NCBI GenBank assembly: GCA_947630665.1
Contig: CANRID010000007.1
Span: 1-64,000 of the forward strand
Reading direction: 5' to 3'
DNA length: 64,000 bases
Origin: an uncultured Bacteroidales bacterium
Lineage (GTDB): Bacteria > Bacteroidota > Bacteroidia > Bacteroidales > UBA932
Shown: positions 58,984 to 64,000 of the stretch, one piece after another
Position numbering within the stretch: position 1 is the first letter of the stretch
How the letters are laid out: every line of letters begins with the position of its first letter
Position numbers and translations under genes: made by a program
Notes under the pieces: generated by a model
Seen by the model: the letters and a program-made list of their open reading frames with translations, nothing else
What the model was told of the DNA's origin: nothing
Databases searched by the model: none

Positions 58984-59148
58984 TTATTTTTTATTGGCGA
59001 AAAATTCTTTTACCTGATCAACCGGAACAATCTCCTCGTTGAAAACGTAAGCTCCCGATCTGTCAGAACGGACCATACGGATACATTTCACGACATTTCT
59101 CAACTGAGATTTGTCACCGCTAAAGGTTGCGACTGCTTTCTTTGCCAT
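58984..59148 (-). CDS. DUF4295 domain protein
   Basis: MAKKAVATFSGDKSQLRNVVKCIRMVRSDRSGAYVFNEEIVPVDQVKEFFANKK*; conserved after rpmG in Bacteroidota; below ORF-track cutoff. Confidence 0.9.
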   Translation of the reverse strand: MAKKAVATFSGDKSQLRNVVKCIRMVRSDRSGAYVFNEEIVPVDQVKEFFANKK

Positions 59149-59167
59149 TTTCTGAAATAATTAGATG

Positions 59168-59350
59168 TTATTTGATTTCGCGGTGTACCGTAACCCTTTT
59201 CAAATAAGGATTGTACTTTTTACGCTCTAACCTTTGAGTTGTATTCTTTTTATTTTTGGTAGTAACATACCGGGACATTCCCGGCACTCCGCTTTCCCTT
59301 TGTTCAGTACACTCGAGTATAACCTGAACCCTATTGCCTTTCTTTGCCAT
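59168..59350 (-). CDS. rpmG: 50S ribosomal protein L33
   Basis: '[42 protein letters not shown]'. Confidence 0.97.
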   Translation of the reverse strand: MAKKGNRVQVILECTEQRESGVPGMSRYVTTKNKKNTTQRLERKKYNPYLKRVTVHREIK

Positions 59351-59361
59351 ATCTTCCTAAT

Positions 59362-59604
59362 TTACACTAAGTTAATTAAACCTTTCTCCTGAGCTTTCTT
59401 TAGAGAGGCAGCCAGGCCGTTTTTCTGGATATTCCGGATGCCTGCAGCGGAAACCTTGAGTGTAATGAACCGTTTCTCCTCTTCGCTCCAGAATTTCTTT
59501 ATCCGGAGGTTCGGGGCGAATTCACGTTTGGTACGACGCTTGGAATGGGAAACGTTGTTTCCGATCATTCTCCTTTTCCCTGTAATTTGACAAACTCTTG
59601 CCAT
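59362..59604 (-). CDS. rpmB: 50S ribosomal protein L28
   Basis: 'MARVCQITGKRRMIGNNVSHSKRRTKREFAPNLRIKKFW'. Confidence 0.97.
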   Translation of the reverse strand: MARVCQITGKRRMIGNNVSHSKRRTKREFAPNLRIKKFWSEEEKRFITLKVSAAGIRNIQKNGLAASLKKAQEKGLINLV

Positions 59605-59677
59605 TTCGTATATGCGTTATTATTATTCGAATTTGAGGATGCAAATATCCTTCTTTTTTTTTAAATATACAAATTTT

Positions 59678-61024
59678 TTAAAGAAACTTAAAAATCCTCT
59701 TCCAACGGATATTGGACGGAAACGATTTGTATTTATCGGTCGAAAACCAGATGACGGAAGGAGTCCCTACGATATGGTCTTCCGGGACGAAGCCAAAGTA
59801 ACGGGAGTCCAGCGAATTATGCCGGTTATCCCCCATCATGAAAAAATAATCCTGCTTGAACGTATATGAATCCGTTTTTTCGCCGTTAATATAGATCTGT
59901 CCGTCTTTCACTTCCAGCGTATTGTGTTCATAGGCGGTAATAATCCGGGAATAGAGCGGAAGGTTTTCTTCCGTCAGTTCCACCGTCGCGCCTTTGGCGG
60001 GAACCCAAAGAGGGCCGTAATTGTCCCGGGTCCATTTGAAATCTTCCGTAAACGGGAACAGCATCAAGGCCGAATCGGGATAATCAGGCGGATAAACATC
60101 TATATTGGGATACACTTTCACGATGTTGCCCATTTTTTCTATTGTATTCAGTTCGTTTTGGGTAAGGGCGATATTCGGATACCCGGGCAGCTTAGGATCG
60201 TAATACACTTCCTCCTGATTCAGTCCCATATCTTTTATAATCTTGGGATTTATAGGAGTTCCATTCGTATAGACGGTATAGGTATTCTGAATTCCTTCAT
60301 ATTCGGGTTGCAGCATACCGTTTGTTATCACCTGGCCGTTGATTATCGATAAAGTATCCCCGGCAATGGCTACACACCGTTTTACATAATTATCCTTTTT
60401 ATCATTCGGTCTGACGATTACCGGACCATACGTTTTTTGGGTATAATCCCGTCCGTTCAGCCGCACGTAAGCATAGTAATCGGCCATAGGCGCCTTTTTC
60501 AAGACCGTATCTCCATGCGGGAATCCGAATACCACGATGTCGTCCCTCTTTACCTTGGAAAATCCTTTCAGTCTGCGGTACTTATTCTTAATGATTTCCG
60601 AGTATGACTCTCCACCGGTAATAGGCATTACATTGTGGACCAAAGGAAACGATATGGGAGTCTCGGGAATTTTTGGTCCGTAGGCGATCTTGCTTACAAA
60701 CAGATAATCTCCTACCAGCAATGTTTTTTCCATGGACGATGTGGGAATCGTATAGGCCTCATAAAAGAACATGCGGATGAATGTAGCCGCCACCAAAGCG
60801 AAAATGATAGCGTCCACCCATTCGAACCACCCTCCGGACTTTCGGCGGGATGCGTCTTTTTTCCTCCAGAAGGCCCACCTGACTTTCTTGGAGACATAGA
60901 TATCGAAAATTACGGGCAACCCCAAAAGCCACCAATAATTTCCTAACCATATCACCCATAGAAGATACAAGCCCCCCCATAAAGAGAACTTAAACCATTT
61001 GTTTCTCAAAAAACCCAGATCCAT
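59678..61024 (-). CDS. lepB: signal peptidase I (Bacteroidota-type, long)
   Basis: 'YTIPTSSMEKTLLVGDYLFVSK', 'YVKRCVAIAGD', 'FFMMGDNRHNSLDSRYFGFVPEDHIVG'; start at MDLGFLRNK. Confidence 0.94.
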   Translation of the reverse strand: MDLGFLRNKWFKFSLWGGLYLLWVIWLGNYWWLLGLPVIFDIYVSKKVRWAFWRKKDASRRKSGGWFEWVDAIIFALVAATFIRMFFYEAYTIPTSSMEKTLLVGDYLFVSKIAYGPKIPETPISFPLVHNVMPITGGESYSEIIKNKYRRLKGFSKVKRDDIVVFGFPHGDTVLKKAPMADYYAYVRLNGRDYTQKTYGPVIVRPNDKKDNYVKRCVAIAGDTLSIINGQVITNGMLQPEYEGIQNTYTVYTNGTPINPKIIKDMGLNQEEVYYDPKLPGYPNIALTQNELNTIEKMGNIVKVYPNIDVYPPDYPDSALMLFPFTEDFKWTRDNYGPLWVPAKGATVELTEENLPLYSRIITAYEHNTLEVKDGQIYINGEKTDSYTFKQDYFFMMGDNRHNSLDSRYFGFVPEDHIVGTPSVIWFSTDKYKSFPSNIRWKRIFKFL

Positions 61025-61082
61025 ATCATAAAAATGACTATCCCTTATTCGCATAAGGGACAGTCGTCATATTTTCGCCGGT

Positions 61083-61427
61083 TTATTTTATCGAATTGAT
61101 TATCGCTTCGAATGCCTGCGGATTGTTCATGGCCAGATCCGCTAGGACTTTTCTGTTCAGCCCTACATTATTCTTGGCCAACTTACCTATGAACTGAGAA
61201 TAGTTCATTCCATGCTGACGGGCAGCGGCATTGATCCTTTGGATCCACAGGGCGCGGAAATTCCTTTTTTTGGTCTTGCGGTCCCTGTAAGCATACGTTA
61301 GACCTTTTTCGTAAGTGTTTTTGGCAACTGTCCACACATTGGCCCGTGCGAGGAAATTGCCTTTGGTTTGTTTCAGAATCTTTTTGCGGCGAGCTCTCGA
61401 AGCTACCGAATTTACCGATCTTGGCAT
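61083..61427 (-). CDS. rplT: 50S ribosomal protein L20
   Basis: '[37 protein letters not shown]'. Confidence 0.97.
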   Translation of the reverse strand: MPRSVNSVASRARRKKILKQTKGNFLARANVWTVAKNTYEKGLTYAYRDRKTKKRNFRALWIQRINAAARQHGMNYSQFIGKLAKNNVGLNRKVLADLAMNNPQAFEAIINSIK

Positions 61428-61507
61428 ACTTTTAATGTTTTGTGAATGTCAGCGTTCTTCTCCATAAGAATCTTAATCTGCTGGACATCCGGTTAATAAA
61501 TAATGAT

Positions 61508-61702
61508 TTAAGCTAAAATCAGTCTCTTTACCCTTGGCTCGTCCACGCGGGAAACAGTGCCGGTATGGGTAAGATTCCTTTTTTGCTTAGTCGTCTTTTT
61601 AGTCAAAATGTGGCTTTTGTAAGCGTGCTTTCTTTTCACTTTACCCGATCCGGTAAGCTGGAAACGCTTTTTTGCACCGGAATTGGTCTTCATTTTTGGC
61701 AT
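61508..61702 (-). CDS. rpmI: 50S ribosomal protein L35
   Basis: '[33 protein letters not shown]'. Confidence 0.97.
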   Translation of the reverse strand: MPKMKTNSGAKKRFQLTGSGKVKRKHAYKSHILTKKTTKQKRNLTHTGTVSRVDEPRVKRLILA

Positions 61703-61728
61703 TGCTAAATATTTTTAGTTAATAAAAT

Positions 61729-62352
61729 TTACTTTTTCTTGATAGGAGCCAACATCATGATCATCCTTTTCCCTTCCAACTTGGGCATTTGCTCCGCTTT
61801 TCCGTAATCTTCCAACTCCACGGCAAACCTCAACAGCAATTTCTCGCCCTGCTCGGAAAATAAAATGGAACGGCCTTTGAAAAAAACATACGCCTTTACC
61901 TTGGAACCTTCCTCCAAAAAACTCCGGGCATGCTTGAGCTTAAACTGAAAGTCGTGTTCGTCCGTATTCGGTCCGAACCTGATCTCTTTAATTACCACCT
62001 TGCTGGCGTTGGCTTTCATTTCTTTAGCCTTCTTCTTCTGCTGGTACAAAAATTTCTGGTAATCGATAATTTTACATACCGGCGGATCGGCATTGGGAGA
62101 GATCTCTACTAAATCCAATTCCAGATCGGCCGCCATTTTCAGAGCTTCCTGCAAAGGATATATTCTTTGTTCAGGAACATTTTCCCCGACAACCCTTACT
62201 TGAGCCGCCCTTATCTCCTCATTGATCTTAGGGCCGTTCTCTTTCTTTTTCTGGCTATTATACGGCTGCCTTCTGTCCTGCGAAGCAGACGATGACGAAT
62301 TAGTTTTTTTAATAAAGCCCCCCGGACGTGGTTTAAAAGGTGTAGCGATAAT
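61729..62352 (-). CDS. infC: translation initiation factor IF-3, probable non-AUG start (ATT at 62352 or ATC at 62349)
   Basis: Frame stays open upstream of the listed ORF: (I)[73 protein letters not shown]...; AGGAGG 4-7 nt before ATT/ATC. Confidence 0.88.
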   Translation of the reverse strand: MIATPFKPRPGGFIKKTNSSSSASQDRRQPYNSQKKKENGPKINEEIRAAQVRVVGENVPEQRIYPLQEALKMAADLELDLVEISPNADPPVCKIIDYQKFLYQQKKKAKEMKANASKVVIKEIRFGPNTDEHDFQFKLKHARSFLEEGSKVKAYVFFKGRSILFSEQGEKLLLRFAVELEDYGKAEQMPKLEGKRMIMMLAPIKKK

Positions 62353-62400
62353 CAGTCCTCCTAATTTTAATTAATATTCAATAAAACAAACCCGGCCGGC

Positions 62401-64000
62401 TTATGCCAGCTGAGCCTTGATTTCATCCTTTATAAAAGTAACGAAGTCTTCCACGGACATTTGTCCCAGATTTTCTCCGCCCTGACGCCGTACCGAAACG
62501 GTTCCCGCCTCCATCTCCTTTTCTCCCACCACTAACAGGAAAGGAATCCTTTTCAATTCGTTTTCCCTGATTTTCTTCCCGATCGTTTCGCTACGCTCAT
62601 CGATTGAGGCGCGAATATCGTAATTATTCAGCAAATTACAAACTTTTTTTGCAAAATCGTTATATTTTTCGCTTACCGGCAACAATACGGTCTGGTCCGG
62701 AGCCAGCCACAACGGGAACTTACCGCCCGTATGCTCCAACAGCACCGCCACAAACCGCTCCATAGACCCGAAAGGAGCCCGATGGATCATGATCGGACGG
62801 TATTTTTTATCATCCGCACCCGTATATTCCAGATCGAACCGCTCGGGCAGATTGTAATCCACCTGTATGGTACCCAGCTGCCATTTTCTTCCCAAGGCGT
62901 CTTTTACCATAAAGTCCAGCTTAGGTCCGTAAAAAGCCGCTTCGCCGTATTCGACAACCGTATCGAGACCTTTCTCCTTAGCCGCCTCTACGATAGCGTT
63001 CTCCGCTTTCTCCCAATTCTCATCCGAACCGATATACTTTTCTTTGTTGTTCCGGTCCCTAAGAGAAACCTGCGCGGTAAAGTTATCGAATTTCAAAGTC
63101 TTGAATATATACAGCACGATATCTATTACCTTGCAGAATTCATCTTTCAATTGATCCGGCCGCACGAACAGATGGGCATCGTCCTGGGTGAATCCCCGTA
63201 CCCGGGTCAAACCGTGCAATTCCCCGCTTTGCTCATAACGATAAACGGTGCCGAACTCCGCAAAGCGCAAAGGCAAATCCTTGTAAGAGCGGGGCTTTGT
63301 TTTATAAATTTCGCAATGATGCGGACAATTCATGGGTTTGAGCAAAAATTCTTCCCCTTCCTGCGGCGTATGGATAGGCTGGAAGGAATCCTGACCGTAT
63401 TTGGCATAATGGCCGGAGGTCACATACAATTCCTTCTGCCCGATATGCGGGGTAATGACCGGCTGATAGCCATACGCTTTCTGTACCTGTCTCAGGAAGT
63501 TCTCCAGTTTCTCCCTCAAGGCGGCTCCCCTCGGAAGCCACAACGGAAGTCCCTGTCCCACCCGGGAAGAGAAAGCAAACAGCTCCAGTTCCTTTCCCAA
63601 CTTGCGGTGATCCCTTTTCTTGGCCTCTTCGAGCATCGTCAGATACTCGTCCAGCATTTTTTTCTGAGGGAAAGTGACTCCGTAAATACGGGTCAGCATT
63701 TTATTATGTTCGTTCCCGCGCCAGTAAGCGCCGGCGATAGAGGTAAGTTTTACCGCTTTTATCACGGAAGTGTCCGCCAGATGCGGGCCGCGGCATAAAT
63801 CGGTGAATCCGCCGTTCGTATAGAATGTAATGGTTCCGTCCTGAAGGTCCCGGATCAGCTCGCATTTGTATTGGTCTCCTTTGGCGGTATAGGTTTTCAT
63901 CGCCTCCTCTTTGGACACTTCCCTTCTCTGGAAGGACTCCTTTCTACGGGCCAGTTCTATCATTTTGTCCTCGATCCGTTTCAGATCCGTTTCAGAGATG
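62401..64000 (-). CDS. thrS: threonine--tRNA ligase (partial; N-terminus beyond window)
   Basis: '[36 protein letters not shown]', '[10 protein letters not shown]', '[32 protein letters not shown]'; open to the window edge. Confidence 0.96.
   Translation of the reverse strand, partial: ISETDLKRIEDKMIELARRKESFQRREVSKEEAMKTYTAKGDQYKCELIRDLQDGTITFYTNGGFTDLCRGPHLADTSVIKAVKLTSIAGAYWRGNEHNKMLTRIYGVTFPQKKMLDEYLTMLEEAKKRDHRKLGKELELFAFSSRVGQGLPLWLPRGAALREKLENFLRQVQKAYGYQPVITPHIGQKELYVTSGHYAKYGQDSFQPIHTPQEGEEFLLKPMNCPHHCEIYKTKPRSYKDLPLRFAEFGTVYRYEQSGELHGLTRVRGFTQDDAHLFVRPDQLKDEFCKVIDIVLYIFKTLKFDNFTAQVSLRDRNNKEKYIGSDENWEKAENAIVEAAKEKGLDTVVEYGEAAFYGPKLDFMVKDALGRKWQLGTIQVDYNLPERFDLEYTGADDKKYRPIMIHRAPFGSMERFVAVLLEHTGGKFPLWLAPDQTVLLPVSEKYNDFAKKVCNLLNNYDIRASIDERSETIGKKIRENELKRIPFLLVVGEKEMEAGTVSVRRQGGENLGQMSVEDFVTFIKDEIKAQLA

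Noticed and set aside
1-64000. CRISPR arrays and tRNA/rRNA genes
   Set aside because: No regularly spaced repeats and no tRNA or rRNA signatures seen on reading; only tmRNA was recognised.

Overview
This 64 kb window comes from a Bacteroidota (Bacteroidales-like) chromosome, judged from TAnnTTTG -7 promoter boxes, the trpBEGDCFA order and the rpmB-rpmG-DUF4295-ftsY block. Most of it is core: tmRNA, 7TM-HD hydrolase, trp operon, purD, dtd, deoC, pheT, ftsY, L28/L33, lepB, L20/L35, infC and thrS (partial). Accessory content includes a small galactofuranose-type glycan locus (~3.5-8.4 kb), a four-gene steroid/bile-acid-type reductase cluster (~12.5-16.6 kb), and an AT-rich defence island (~20.4-30.7 kb). 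The most notable signal is in the island. A tyrosine recombinase is followed by a ~163 bp segment bounded by perfect 13 bp inverted repeats (CTCTTGTTAAGAG / CTCTTAACAAGAG). The right repeat abuts the start codon of a two-gene restriction-modification-like operon. The only canonical promoter box seen in the segment points away from that operon, which suggests an invertible promoter captured in the OFF state. A convergent operon encodes an AAA ATPase, an RloB/TOPRIM-like protein, an unrecognised 522-aa protein and an unlisted 57-aa protein (AbiL-like core plus additions). Other notable items are a trp attenuator with a Trp-Trp leader peptide upstream of trpB, a strongly over-represented octamer TCCCGACA/TGTCGGGA that is nearly absent from the accessory block, and a frameshifted metallo-beta-lactamase-fold gene. 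All calls were made by reading the sequence; no database searches or alignments were run.
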